DNA from: Desarmillaria ectypa
Taxonomy: Eukaryota; Basidiomycota; Agaricomycetes; Agaricales; Physalacriaceae
NCBI GenBank assembly: GCA_030407005.1
Contig: JAUDYN010000005.1
Span: 3,410,001 to 3,474,000, forward strand
Direction of reading: 5' to 3'
DNA: 64,000 bases
The position numbers were made by a program, and so were the translations under genes. The stretch's first letter is position 1; every line of letters begins with the position of its first letter. Below, piece by piece: positions 1 to 13,281 of this stretch. Below the pieces are notes generated by a model that was not told the DNA's origin, searched no databases, and was given only the letters and a program-made list of their open reading frames with translations.

Positions 1-150
1 GAGAGAGAGGCGAGGTACCAGGCGGCGAGGGAGAGGATATTCGGGAATGGTGATTCTGAGCCATCGTCAACGGTGGTCCGGAATCCAAGAGGGCCGGAGA
101 ATGGTTCTGCAGACAAGGGCTTCACGCGACGTAGGACGGACGATGGGTAG
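1..150 (+). CDS. C-terminal end of an R3H/SUZ-type RNA-binding protein (5' partial)
   Basis: The frame is open from the first base and ends at TAG 148-150. The visible peptide begins EREARYQAARERIFG, the hallmark of a SUZ domain, a short RNA-binding motif usually found just after an R3H domain in fungal proteins. A short basic tail (FTRRRTDDG) follows. Only about 49 codons are inside the window, so the R3H domain cannot be seen and the full family assignment is inference. The role would be cytoplasmic RNA binding. Confidence 0.7.
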   Translation, partial: EREARYQAARERIFGNGDSEPSSTVVRNPRGPENGSADKGFTRRRTDDG

Positions 151-2532
151 TTCATATTATCATCCTTTTGATTTTCTGTCTACCGGTAAAGTTTCCCGAT
201 TACATGGGTAGACCTCATGTACATCATACAGTTACATAAAAAAATCAACAAAAAAATGAATTTCTGCATCCATATCGTTTCTTCTACCTCCGTGTTCTGA
301 ATAGAAAAGTCAGATAATATATAACAGCATCTCGTCGTTCAAAGGAAAGTACGGCTGCAAATCTACTGCCGGGCGTATATCCACAGTTTGTTGAAGTCCA
401 ATACTTGTTTCCAGGGGGTTTAATTTTCTAAGGTTTGCGACCTGCCATTCGTTCTCTTTTCGTTGCCTTTTCGATACGTGGACACGTGCCCATATGCATT
501 CCATGTCCACGGCTTTCCCCGTACCAGCCTTGACACACTCGGATACGCGACTTGATGAGGATAAAATGAGGGCGAGATGGATCTCAGATTCGCATGGGCG
601 AAAGAAAAACTCGCTTTCAATATGGACCTCGGTGGGACCAATTCGTATCCCCCGAACCGGGGGGTACGAGGCCATCTGTGCATGGGTACTACACCCTACC
701 TTCGCTGAGGTTACATCATTTCGGAATCTGAAGGCAAATCAGGGTAAAGCCTCCGTGGACGCAGAGAGCCGTGAACTAGAGCTAGATCCAAAGGCTGACG
801 CAAAGCATGCCACAAGTCCAGGCAACTGCAGAGCATTCCATCTTCTCAGACATCAAGTTCGATAACGAGATACCATACAGACCTTGTGGCACCTTCCGTC
901 TCAGAGAAATTTCCATCTTCCTAAATCGTAGGAAGACCTGACGCTCCCCCGCAGGCGGCGGTGAAAATAATCTCGTGGCGAGTAAGTATGCCCGGTTGGG
1001 AGAATGAAAAATAAACGGCATCTGTAAATTTATTTGTCAAGCCCAATCACCGCAGTTTTCAAGGAGAACCGACATGGTACTGGGACGAGTTAACGGCCGG
1101 TATTATATAACATATCTTGTCAGAAGAATTACAATCAGCTCGGAAAGCCGAGTTTTTACTTGACGTCACTGATTCGAACGCGACGTGAACTAGTACTTTT
1201 GAACCCTCGTTGTCACTGGAATAGTTAGTGCTATCATGAGAAATATCAGGGGGGGGGGAATCACAGAATATTGACACATACCGGCAACCGACAGATACTA
1301 GCTCAAGATTTCAGATAAAGGATTATCACTTGCATATAACCATTCGCGATATGGGGAAATTACGATCATCATCTGTGATGTAGATTCTCCATCTCGTTTG
1401 TACCAGGGTCGAAGTCCCTCAGGGATGAGGGAGGTTAATTTAGGTTTTATGGAGCCAGGAAGAGTATGACTCATGAGAAACAGGTGGGTAGGAAGAAGCT
1501 TCATATGACCATTTTTTAAAAATCAAAACAAGTTGGCCCGAGTAGATGCATCGTAGCCCCATTGAAGCGTAGGCGCAGTTTTGTGAATGTTGAGTTTTGT
1601 TGCACACCCTCGTAAACTGTAATTTTTAATTAGGACGAATGAAATGCAAGCGGTTATAGGGGAAAGGGTACCGAGAGTTATGCCATGTCAACGGAGCTTG
1701 GATGAAGGTAAGATATCAGTGGAGCAACAGACGGCGCAGGGTCAATGGGTCTGAGACAAAATGTCTGGTTATTAGGCTCTTCAGTCCTTCGTGACAATTT
1801 TTGGTACTTAATAGCACGGCGACCAGGCCAACGGAATTCAGAGGGCTGTGATTTCCGAGCTTGAAGTGCATGGTCATCATCAAAAACGGAGGTGTATACT
1901 CCGGACTGCAAGGGGATGACACTCGTCTGCAGGGCTTTCGAGACCGGGAGTAGAGGCGGAGTCTCCAGTAGATAGACTGATGTCTCGTCATGGGGTTCCC
2001 CCCAATGCACAGTAATACTGAATCGAAAAAAGGTAAGATATGTCTAGTGTAGAGGGTAACTGATGTCGCAACCGTCCACCTAGGTACAGAGGTCGTCAAT
2101 CATTCTTTGGAGTCAGTCTGAACCTAGACATACTGCCTGCATAATTTGCAATCCCTGTCATGCCTGAGTTTCTGCACGAAGGAAATACATAGTGGCACTG
2201 AAAAAACTTCCTTATACAGTTTCCGTCCGGTCAGAAACAGAATTTTCCCCGCCAAAATCTGATTTCCAACAAATGGAAACATGTCGGGAGAAATTTTGTC
2301 AGTTCCGCGAACCATTTCCTTTGGGCTGACATTATTGGAGGTCAGGAGTGCTGTGGAGAACAGTGTGGCTGATAAATCGTGTCCGGCTCTGTACAGTGAG
2401 GCCGATGGCCCTGATACTGATTAGAAAGTTCTGAATAAGATGTAAGACGTCATGTAAATTAACACAACTAAGAGGAGTAGCATAACTACCTACCTATTCC
2501 TCTCAATGTACGTTTGGGACACTGTTGAGTAA
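151..2532. other. Long spacer with no supported gene
   Basis: About 2.4 kb with only short open frames on both strands (up to about 127 codons) that resemble no family I know and lack convincing splice structure. It holds a run of about ten G near 1248. The 3' UTR of the SUZ-type gene and the promoter and first exon of the EST1-like gene must lie here. Confidence 0.5.
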
Positions 2533-2788
2533 GGGAGGTTTCGGCCCGTCACTGACATCATTCGAGCTGCAGCCAAACAAAGGTAAAGAACTCCTCCGTT
2601 GACCGCAACGTCCATCTGTGGCGCCTGAAATTCGCGTTCAAGTTAGTCTGATCCACTCGGAGACTGCTCTTACAACGATGCGTATTCAGTAACTCGGAAT
2701 ATACAAAGTTACTATGGAGGATCCACAATCTACGCTTAAGTTTGTCGAAGGTCTCATGCTTTAGTTCTGCCACTTACTCGTATTGCAG

Positions 2789-5756
2789 AGAGGCGAAAGG
2801 TCTACACCAAAGCTTGAAGGAGTTGCTGAGAAAGAAGGAACCATTTGATAAGGAGACGGATTTTCAACGGAAGAAGTGAGTTGCTTGTTGCTCAGACTTA
2901 TACTGTTGCTGAATATCCAGGACAGCCTGCGACGATGTTATCTCAATCTTCTGCTCCTTCATCCCTATGCACAGGAATCTCAAGACGTAGAGAACCATCT
3001 CTGGATGCAGACTTCTTATGCTATCATATCCGTCTACAAACAGCGCATCGCTGCCCTTGATCGCATATTGCAGAATCAGCCCCAGCAACATCACCAACAC
3101 GGTCATGGGCCAGTAGAATACCGAAAACTTGTCCAACGCTTCCGCCAGTTCCTTGCCGAGGAGGAAAAGTTTTGGGCCCAAGTAGTTATCAGGTACCAGC
3201 GATCCTTTGCACTCGATGAAGCCAAACCGGCGCTTGTCGCTTTAGAAATCATTCCTGCCACCGGAATTGTCGAGAACGACGCTCCTCCTCCCAATGGTCG
3301 CAACCATTTTCAGTTTCCTCGAGCCGATCCCGTCGAGTCTGTCGGACCTAAGACGCCTGAGCAACGCGAGAGCCGTCTGTCTATCCTCAGCAAAGCACTT
3401 GTCTGCTTGGGCGATATCGCAAGGTATCGCGAGCAATATAACGAGGGTGGAGGGAGAGGTAAGATCGGTCATGACGACTTCCCTAGACGAGGACGGAACA
3501 GGAGAGGGGGTGCCCCAGGTGGAGAGTCTCTTCCTAGGCCCAGGAATTATTCGAAAGCGCGACATTGCTATGAGCAGGCGCGTTTGCTAGTTCCTCATGA
3601 CGGCAATCCATCGCATCAGCTGGCCATCCTCGCCTCTTACCAGAAAGATTCATTCGAGTCTTTGGCTCATTATTATCGCGCCCTCTGCGTCCGTCAGCCT
3701 TACGACACTGCAGCTGAGAACATGGGCACCGTGTTGACTAAAGCACTGGAGCAATGGAAGGTCCGCTCTAAGAGGGAGAAAGACACAGGTCCTCCTGTCG
3801 ATACGTCCCAAGTTCCCAAGATCATAGTTGTGACAGCCTTTAAGGAGAAGGTCGTAATATTGCACGCTCTATGGCGTCTTGGTTTACAAAAGTAGAGTTT
3901 TCAAGTATCTCGTTCATCAAGCCGCGTCTGATTCTTGTTGATAGGATGGACTCCTTGACAAAGAAGCAGTCCAGGGAGATCTACACTGAGCTAGCCGAGC
4001 TCGTTGCCGGACGACACTTACCTGAAGACCTCATTCTCAAAATCTTTGTGACCGCCCACGGCGCTTTGTGGAAGCATCGAATGTTCCGTGATTCACCCGC
4101 TTCGGTAGCGACTCGCAGGACAGCAGACTCACTATCCTCATCTACGTTATCCCCCACTGCTATTGAAGCTCGGATCCTCTGTCATGCTCTACTCCTTCAC
4201 CAGGCCTTGCTTGAGGTTGGTATAGAAGAACTGAAGGCGTCTCTACCGGACGACGTTGAACAAACTGATCTCGCCCAGCGAATAACCGCCAATTTCCGTC
4301 GTACTCTTCCAGCGCTGAGAATGGCAAGCAAATGGCTATGCGCCAACTATACTTACATTCTCGAGAAAGGCACAGAACTTCGCGATGACACCAGCGAGAT
4401 CGCTGAGTTTTGGTCTGTGTTTGCCAAATTCGTTAGCGCACTCTCGCAAGCATTCCCTGTGGATTGCTTACCGGCATTGATGTTTGGCTTGGAAGAGGAT
4501 GTTGAACTGCAGGGATTCTTGCCTCTGAAGATGGCCATTATCAAGCGCCACACAGAGGCGGAAGAGCAAGTACATCCTAATGTTGAGCAGTTGATGAGAA
4601 TTAGTGACCTTCTCATGGATGCACAGTTTCTCGCCCAGGAAAAGGTAAGTGCTTTCGCATAAAATCCAAACATTATACTGACACCTTTTTTAGGGTTCAC
4701 CTCTGCACGCTGCAGACATCTTGAATTTGAAGACATCTATTCTTCCTGCTTCTGTGCTGTCGATAGACTGTATTGATGCATCGGAAGACCACTCCTCACC
4801 TTATCACTCTGAGGGAAAGGAGGACGATGTCATGACTGAGGCCACTAGTGACACGAATGACGATATAGTTCGTGCCGCTTTTGAACACTTGAATGCTCAG
4901 GAACAGGACGAGGAGGACGAGGATGAAGAAAGGGTGCTTTATCCCAGGTATTTATATTTTCCTTTTTTCCCTCTCACCGTTCTAATCGTTTCACAGGCCG
5001 ACACCGCCTACCATATCTCCGGTCTCGCGTCCTACGCCCATCACACCCATCAAGCCACTGAGCCCCATAGCGCCGCCGGCCGCCTCGCCTCTGAAGAATA
5101 GATCACCCCTTATTACACCCGAAGCAGCTCCCCCACCTATAACTGCGCAAGATCTGCTCCTCAATTTCATGAGTGCACCTCGCACCGCATCTCGCAGTAT
5201 TTCTGAATCAAGGCCACCCCTTCTGTTTGGTCCTGAACCTAATCCACTACGATCCATCTGGTCGGCCGTTCAGGACGAACCGTCCCTCCAGCCCCCAGGA
5301 CATAAAAACCAAAGTCCTCCCATTTCTCAGTCGCAAATATATGAAACGCCACCGTCCGCTCCGCAAACGACTTGGCCCCCACCATTGTCATCTTCCTCAC
5401 AGAATCCCCAAACATACATTCCTGGGTCCATTTCATCGGCTTCTTTCCCTCCACAATCACAGTCCTTTTCTATGAACCACCACCAACGTAATTTGTCAGC
5501 TAGCGTAGGCCCTATGCGCGTGCCTGGCCTGAGCCCCGACATGCCCCAGCACTACATGGGCGAGTACACGCAACCTATCGAGCAGCCATCGTTTGTCGGG
5601 ACTCACGAACTCTATCCGCCCACCACGGCGATGGGTGCTGATGTTGCTGCGATGTATTACCCGGCGAGTCCTACCCACCCATTACACTCTCGGCATATGT
5701 CTTTAGACCCCAGGCAGGGATACATTGTACCCTCAGTCTGGGGACCGGCGGGATGA
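2789..5756 (+). CDS. EST1/SMG7-like protein (telomerase-associated or nonsense-mediated decay factor)
   Basis: Resolved exons are 2789-2875, 2926-3891, 3945-4644, 4694-4947 and 4997-5756, joined by 49-53 nt introns with frame kept throughout. The N-terminal part (REAKGLHQSLKELL, then LRRCYLNLLLLHPYAQES and DVENHLWMQTSYA) matches the Est1/SMG7 14-3-3-like helical domain. The following repeats (KARHCYEQARLLVPHDGNPS, HYYRALCVRQPYD) match the helical hairpin DNA/RNA-binding region. The C-terminal part is acidic, then Pro/Ser-rich and disordered. Family members act in telomerase recruitment (Est1) or bind phosphorylated UPF1 (SMG5/7), and basidiomycetes often have one hybrid-type gene. The first coding exon is not fixed: a candidate ends at 2582 (DIIRAAAKQ, then GT), but that needs a 206-nt intron. 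Confidence 0.85.
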
Positions 5757-8700
5757 GATGTGTGTGTGATGACGATTCGCGTTTTCCTTCCAAAGTAGAG
5801 AGCCCTGCTGCAAGATTGGTCAGTTCCGACGCCTATAGCAAATGCTATGGGCGCTGTAGGTCAGGATGGTCGGCGCTTTACACGTCCGTAAATTTCCCCT
5901 AACCTTGGCTTCATCCAGCACCGTGCAGATAAAGCTCGACGGTAGATATGCAGACTCTGTTATGCGTCGCTTTTTTCGTCAGTATGTTATACTGCCGGTG
6001 TATCACCATGTTACTCTATGTCTATGAGTTTTTTTTTATCTTTGAATGAATGATAAATAGCTTTGTTTCGTCTGGTTGCCTTCCAGCAGCTATGCGCCCA
6101 GATCTATGTACAATGGTCGTTGGTGTTCGAGCTTGTACCTCATATTTATTCCTCTACCAATCCTCGTAATCACAAAGTGTGCGCAAGGTACTATGCCGGC
6201 TCCGCAGATGGCTTACAAACCAACACATTTGACCTGTACGTTGTGTCTACAGTGTGATTTCTAAGCCTAGTTAAAAAATGGATATATGTAATAGTATACC
6301 TCATTTACTCTATGTAAACTCATAACTCTAGTTCGACAGATCGGATCGACCACTAGTATAAGAAAAATCTGAAGGAATTTTGCTGAGGTCATCGAGTGGT
6401 TGGCCCGAAGAAGTTACAAAACTGGCATCGTTGTCAATGTGAATGCTGATCTCATTCACCCATATAATCATGCTTGACCGTCTCAATCTACACTCTTGGA
6501 TTTGCTGAGATGCGGACTGTATGATGCCTTTAGTCAGTAAAATATACATTGACTCTTCTGAGATTAAGGAATGCAATTCTAGCTCGTTGGAGGACAAGCA
6601 TATTCCCTTTCGAGCGCTAAGCGTCGCCGAAAGGGAGTTGGAATAGATTGGAAGAGAGTAATGTCCAGGATACAATTAGAGAAAGAGTATGCACATACAT
6701 CACCCGACTGTCAAAAGGAGGTAATCTAATGATTTGCGCAGATTCGACCCTGTCGGCAGACTTACTCGTAATATAGAACGCGAATTAGAGAACGGCATCT
6801 GTCGAGAGTTAGTGTGCGAACTCTAAACCTGGGAGACCATCCACCAGCCGACTGGTGATGTGATTACTCTACGCGAATCCAGATTTCGCGCCGTTCAAGA
6901 ATGTGCAAATAGTGGCTGAGATAGCAATATCTCCAGAAGCAGCGAGGATATTGATCGACAACGGAAGCGGCTTGAATTCCTTTAGTTCTACAAAGGTCGG
7001 TAGATGGTCTTCTCGGATCACGTACCGAACGGAGGGAAATATCCGAGACAAGATCAAGTTCACCTACGGGGATTCCTAGATGCCGGCGATACCAAATCTG
7101 TGACTATATTCGTTGACCAAAGGCACTGACCCAATTCTGCAATGACCAGTAATGACTAGGTTTCAAGATATGGGCAAAAGTGGCATGCGATTCCGAAGAC
7201 AGTGGGAATGTTTCGACAAACTACATAGAAATGGATGTCATCAAATAATGTTAGACCAATGACAGCGACGCACATATCCATATCCTATAAGTGAAGAAAT
7301 TCTGTACAGGGAAACCGGTAACACCGTCATAAAGATATCTTCAACCTATTGGTATATGTGCGTTCAAAACACTATACAGAAAAGGGCGTTTATGGTAGCG
7401 CATATAGAAGGTCTTGGTGAAAAATAGGGAAAATCTCAGTATTAGACTACCTTGTGGAAAGGAGGCGTATTACCAGACATCTTTTTCAAGGTATTCAGTG
7501 TCTCCGAAATGGCTTATAGCATAGGAATACACTATGATATCATTTGTCAGTCTTGGTTGGAGATAAAATAACATTAATGTACGAACAGACATGGGTGATA
7601 AGCACTGGTGAATGGTGTCGCGGCTATAGTTACCAAAGTGATACCATGTTTGAACGCAAGACCCTACAGGTAGTTGGTGAGGACGTTGGAAATAATAACA
7701 GGAGCTTCTCACCTCTTCACAACTTAATAATGCGATCTCGGTCAACGAGATGAATACGAGGCTGAAGACACTCAAGCGCTCACGACCATTCCCACGTAGA
7801 GCACTCCAAATCTGGGTTTTCCGTGAGTATAAAGAGAGGGAAGTAGTAAATGAACGTACGTTATTTGTAGGAAAAGGTCTATAGTTTTTGTTGAAGCCAT
7901 AAGACGAATGCGTCTCAAAGGTACAGAACAAAGTATTCATACCAAGTCATCGGGACGTCGATCCATATGCACTCGTTCTAGGGTTGCGCCTGCCTGGTTT
8001 GCTTTTCACAAAGAGTTTTCCTAAAAGTATCCGCTCTGTACTTCAAGTAGAGCCAAAGAAGGATACACAACTATCGAGGAAAGAATCGGCTGCCACCCGT
8101 GCGGTGACACTAAACAAAGGCTCCTTCCACCCTCTTGTTATTGATCCAATTATGGAGCAGAACTTATACACGTCCATGAATGGATCAAAGTATCCCGATA
8201 TCGCATTTTCTGGCAAGGATCACTTTAACACTAGCCATGAGAACAAAAGACCTTTGTTTGCTGATAAGTATCATCGATTCCAAGACTGACGGGACGGAGG
8301 CAAAACGTTTACAGCGACCCTACCCAGCTTACGATCAAAGCATGTTATTCCGTGATAAGATGCCTTCCTTCGGGAAGGGTCGGCTCTGGCAGTATTGTGA
8401 GTGACTCAGATGCAATTTCCGCATTTCACTTGGGATCTTCACATGAAAAGAGATTGGCAGAGATACATACTTATTTAGGATAGAAATCGAGCTGAGGTCG
8501 GCGCGAGATACGATGTAGAAGTTTTAACTGAGTACTTGTGGCAGTGCGATCCGGATTCTCAACCAGAACCACGATCACGTTTTTTAGTGTTCGCGGCGCC
8601 ACCCCCCAAAGTTATGGGCTCGTTGATGTCTCGTTGGTAGCAGAGAGCGGGCATCTCTGGGTATCATACAATCTTGCTTGGTACTTGGGTAAAGATGCTC

Positions 8701-9872
8701 CCGGTTTTGACAACAACGGTCACTAGTAACCAGTTCCCCGTGCGAGTGTGATACGGCATTTTGTTGTTGAACTACAGATAGGACACTAACGACACCGCGA
8801 CAGGCTGGACATCAAGGTGGATCTTGACACTCACCCCAACTATGAGTAAAATTTCGGCTCCCCTTGCTTCTGCCACCCGTTACATATGTGTCTATTCAGT
8901 TGTGGCCTGCGGGAGTGACGACATTGACTCGATAAAAGCATGCACATATGCATCAATAGGATCTGCAGTCGATCTCTCTCCCACACTCAGGCCTGAACGA
9001 TAACACTTGGGACGCTAAATTTGTACGTAACCATGGAAAAAACCCTTAAGGACTCTGACATACCGTACATTAGGTCTCGAGGTCGTAACTCTGGTTGCCG
9101 TGCCTCCTCCTCTATTTAAGGGTATTTCCTTGTACTCTAGGAGTGATAGAAGCCCTGTAGGATTGCTAGGGTAGGCCGTTTCCGGTCTACATCAAGAGAT
9201 TTTTATATCTCTCCTGATCAGAGTGCGTTTCACTTCCACAATCATGATTATCACAATGATAACAACCTCCAGACTCGGATGTCCAAACCATTGGTCCACG
9301 ACCTTCGCTTTTCTGGGAATCTCAAAGATCATGTCTTCGCTGTCTAATTCTGTATGATACAGATTGATCTTTGTCGCACTATAATCAGCGTCGAGCTCCT
9401 GAGCAATATCTGGTTGCCTGACGGAAACAATAGGTCCCTTCTGCGTTGCTCTACTAGAGGCTAATGCCCAGTCACATCTTTGATATCATACGATTCATCG
9501 ACTATAATTTTGTTCGATTCACTGGCTGTATGAAGGATCCCCTTTGATATGCACCGGAAGCCGAACTCTGTTGCTACGCCACCTTGATCTTAAGTGGAAT
9601 TGCACATCCGCTGAAATGATAGTCCTCATATTCGACGGTGAGAAGAAAGTCATCATATCTCCTGTCCCTACGTTGTTTCCTCCGCTCTTGGGTAGTCATA
9701 TCCAGGATACGACAACGTGGAGTCCGAATCAGCAGTTAACCTCGGTCACAAGCTCGTAATGGATTACCAAGGCGTTACTGGATGGATTTTGCAAACCGAA
9801 TACGCGGTATGCTTCCTTTTCCCTGAATTACTTATCTACGATGCCCCAACACTGATATTTACCACTTACCAC
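5757..9872. other. Gene-poor stretch
   Basis: About 4.1 kb downstream of the EST1-like gene. Open frames are short (at most about 156 codons, minus strand 7470-7940) and give no recognisable domain. Composition is more AT-rich than in the neighbouring genes. It could be decayed repeat DNA or hold genes I do not recognise. No terminal repeats were seen. Confidence 0.4.
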
Positions 9873-10263
9873 ATGGCTATGTCGAACTATCCTTTCCGAC
9901 ATTCCACGTATTACACACGAGATGAGGACGAATTCATTAGCGAGCTTCCCGTGAGTAGTTCAATTATCTGGTAGACGTCATTAATGTGCTAACGCCTTGG
10001 TGGCAGCCAATGAGTACCGAGGAGGATATTTTGCAAGAGCTGCAAAATTATGAACGTCAAGCCACGACCAATATGTACCCGCCACATGGGCAGCGACGGC
10101 GCATACAAAGAGTGCATAGGAATCGCCTTGCGACGGCTTTACAGGTGAAGTATCATGGTGGGCATTCTTGGCCGTGCGCTCTGAGCAACTTCTGCAGGCA
10201 CTAAAATGGAAGCTTCAGAATGGCCTTAGGGTGATAGCTGCCGCTTTGAGAGGGACCCGGTAA
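9873..10263 (+). CDS. Candidate three-exon hypothetical gene (or the 3' end of a longer one)
   Basis: Exons 9873-9950, 10007-10144 and 10198-10263 are joined by two introns with good ends (GTGAGT...GGCAG and GTGAAG...TGCAG, 56 and 53 nt). They give one continuous frame of 93 codons ending in TAA. The product is hydrophilic, with a charged helical stretch (STEEDILQELQNYERQA) and a basic region (GQRRRIQRVHRNR). No family is recognised. The frame is also open upstream of the chosen ATG back to about 9717, so the start is uncertain. The only evidence is splice plausibility. Confidence 0.3.
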
Positions 10264-12336
10264 TGGGTTTCCGAGAGCTTCGGCATAGGTCGTTTTATTT
10301 GTACCACCACCAAATATGATATTTGGTCTTCGGACATGGATGCATCGGTGTAAAAAGATACGGACTTCATACATTTGTCTCATAGGCTTCAATACTGCTG
10401 CTGTAACTTTACTTTCCATCCCTTTTACGTGACATGGGCTCCGTCTTCCGCCCTTCACACGACATTTTGAATTTCCCAATATCTCAGCGTTACCTTAGCT
10501 TCGAGAGACGATTTATCTGGCTATTAATCCCCCTCTCCATAGCCTAATCCCGTTGTGTCCGGAAATTTTCTGTAAGAGGTAAACATAAATTCTTTCCTAG
10601 CATGCGCGTCTTGATTTTCGGGTCCGCGTCGCTGAACCCAGACTATCGTGCTTTCTTGTTGAGTTAATGTTCTACCTACTACTGTTCTGGAATTTATTCA
10701 CGGAGTGCCCTATAAGTATTTTATATCCTGTGAGAAAAAGCATGCGATCCACATAATCACTTTGCATCAACTACATAGTAGCATGTTGCAGTCCATGTCT
10801 CGATATCGACTCGATATAGGGAGATAACTCCACACAAAGGCCCCCAAGCCCGCACGCAATGCGGATTACCCGACTTTTTTTTCCCCTAAAAATTTCCAGA
10901 TTTTTTTGTGCATGCGTCATTGCCGAAATGATGGGCCTGCTTCTCCTGCGTTGCCCGGATGTCGCTGTGGACTTGCTCATCACAAATTTCGTGCTAATTA
11001 TCCGAATCTGCACACGCGCAGCGCTACCGAGAACACGATATAGCCACAAAGAATTGATTTATCTCGGCACCGTTGAATTTCACCGGGCATCATTGCACAG
11101 CATGAGGTACGCCGGAGCAGGGACGATGGTATGTTTACAGCTGGGCTCACTGGGCTCGCGATGTGTGGTATACTCGAAGGTTTCTTTGTCGAGTTTGCCA
11201 ATTAGGCGGAAGGAGCTGGTTAGGTCATCAGGCCTGTCAGGTTCGGAGATTCGAAAGGCCTCGCACTGAGTGTTGTTCAAGTGTTGTTGGAGTCCAGTAG
11301 GTACAGTTTGGTCTACTTACTCCGCAAGCATATGTACAATATCATGCTCCCTCATGCTCCCTGACTATCGTTTGCCTTCTAACCGCCGAAGCCACACAAT
11401 TTCCGTCTAATCTGGAAGTTCAAAAACGTAGTCATTGGTTGCCAAGTTACGGGCCAGCTTTCTGAGCCTGGGAATCCACGCCATAGGCTCCAAGATACCG
11501 ATTCGCGTCTAGTTGAGGGGAACAGATGAGAGAAAAATTTCCATCAAGGTCAGTTTGTCAGGACATTCAAAAGACAATGATGTAGGCGGCCTCGAGGTAG
11601 CCTTAGCAGTTCTGGTATCAAGCTTTTCCCCAAGCAGACGTTGGTTCCCATGACCAGAAGATAAATATCAGGCAGAGAACTTTCGGAGGCAGGCGTACAC
11701 AGGTCGCGAGGGAACAGACAATGTACCCATATGTTTAAATTGAGGAGAGGTATCTTCAGGCCCATCACAATGATCGGCCACGCGCAATCCCACGTGTCGT
11801 GTCTAGATCTATTTTCGGCGCTCTTTTCAATCGATGCTTTTAAGTGTTTATGCCTCTCATTCCTTCCATCCCGTTGCCCTTGTTCATACACGTTCGTTTT
11901 AACCCCATAATTTTTGACCGGATCCTTCCGATTATTTATCCAAGATGTACGTCGTCCGTTAAATTTTAGCTTTCATTCTGCTAGCGGCGGCGACTAGCAC
12001 GTCTCGGAAATTTCACGTTTCATGTTTGCCGTCGGATGGTGGACCGTTTCACTGATCCTCTTATGCATCTCCCCGGTACACCTGCTGATTCAAACTCCCC
12101 AGATTATTTTCTCTGTATCCTAGTTGAACATCGATTCGCTGCGACGCGTCCGCTACTCAAGTTTACGCGTAAATTGTAATTCATAATAAATAATCCGTTA
12201 TCGATGATACGAAGCTCCCTTCTCTCGCGTGGAGAAGACCCCATTCGGTTGGTCAAAGTTTCATCCTCTGGGAAATTTTCATCGCTAACTGCGTTTGCTT
12301 CGATTTAGCCTTCTTTACCGCCATCTGAATGTTCAG
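10264..12336. other. Spacer with no supported gene
   Basis: About 2 kb with only short open frames on both strands (for example plus 10859-11269, minus 11550-11891), none resembling a known domain. The last 150 bases are presumably the promoter of the 12337 gene. Confidence 0.4.
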
Positions 12337-12903
12337 ATGATTTCTCCGCCACCCTTAGATCCTGCAAGTCTTCCTACTACCATCGATATGAAAGCCCTGA
12401 GCGAGAATAATCTCCCTACGCACATTCTCGTATTGTTCCCTCCCTGGCGGCTACCCGTGCTTATCCCAATAGACGCCGAACGTTATAATCACGGCTTCTG
12501 CGCTGAACTCGTATCTCCGTCACCTGCACGCGCAGCACCATACCGGTCTGCATCCAACGAACTGCGCATAGCACTACCGCTTACTCTACCTCTCACAATA
12601 GTACCGCATCCCCCATCTCTCGCACTCCTTCTCCTCTTCGGCATGGGCCTAGAAACGTGCCAGAACGACTTGGCCTACCGTATGCTCCCAGCTTCTGTCG
12701 TGGATGAGTTCCCGAATGCTGCAGCCATGGCCCGAGTCATGAGCCTTTTTGGTGATGAAGAATTCGATAGACGGGTACAATTTAACATGGGTCTCTGGAG
12801 GAACATATTGGGTCTGGGTATCAAGGATACCAAAATTGCGGAGCTGGTGCGAACGGCGGTAGGCGTTACCTCTGAAGCGAGGAAATTGAGGGTACGCGGA
12901 TGA
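12337..12903 (+). CDS. Unrecognised single-exon protein, 188 aa
   Basis: The uninterrupted frame runs from ATG 12337 to TGA 12901-12903. The frame extends upstream without an ATG, so this is the first usable start. The product is rich in Pro, Leu and Ala at its N-terminus, has a hydrophobic stretch (PSLALLLLFGMGLE) around residues 100-115, and ends in a helical, charged region (FNMGLWRNILGLGIKD, then VRTAVGVTSEARKLRVRG). I do not recognise the family. The clean length, bounded hydrophobic core and lack of introns support a real gene. It points toward the SNF2 gene with about 380 bp between the two stops. Confidence 0.6.
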   Translation: MISPPPLDPASLPTTIDMKALSENNLPTHILVLFPPWRLPVLIPIDAERYNHGFCAELVSPSPARAAPYRSASNELRIALPLTLPLTIVPHPPSLALLLLFGMGLETCQNDLAYRMLPASVVDEFPNAAAMARVMSLFGDEEFDRRVQFNMGLWRNILGLGIKDTKIAELVRTAVGVTSEARKLRVRG

Positions 12904-13281
12904 GCATGCTAACTACTTTTAACATAGCTGTGTTTCACCATCCAAGCATCTCTATGCCTCTTGCTATCTTATCTTACCTTCCAACCAGTGTTCCCATCTG
13001 TGCTTTCGATTACATGCTTATTCCTAATACTCCCTTCTCGTAGATTATTCTCTTCCATACATCAAGTGTAGCCGTAATGTATCTTGTAATATTGGTACCC
13101 CGCGTAATCTTATTCGTAATTCTTTCGTTGACCTGAGGATATTTCAATCAGTCCTGAGACGGTATGTCTCGACTAGCAAGATCTTATCGGATCAATAGCG
13201 TGGTATAAGATAGTGAGGGTATGGTATAGGTGAGAGATCCTCCAAGAAATATGACAGAATACAAATAGTACCAAGATGACT

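Noticed and set aside
1678..2099. Overlapping minus-strand frames of 110 and 127 codons as a gene
   Set aside because: There are no domain, splice sites or compositional support, and neither frame resembles protein sequence of the neighbouring genes.
7470..7940. 156-codon minus-strand open frame as a gene
   Set aside because: The translation has no recognisable motif and odd composition. It is likely a chance frame in AT-rich spacer.
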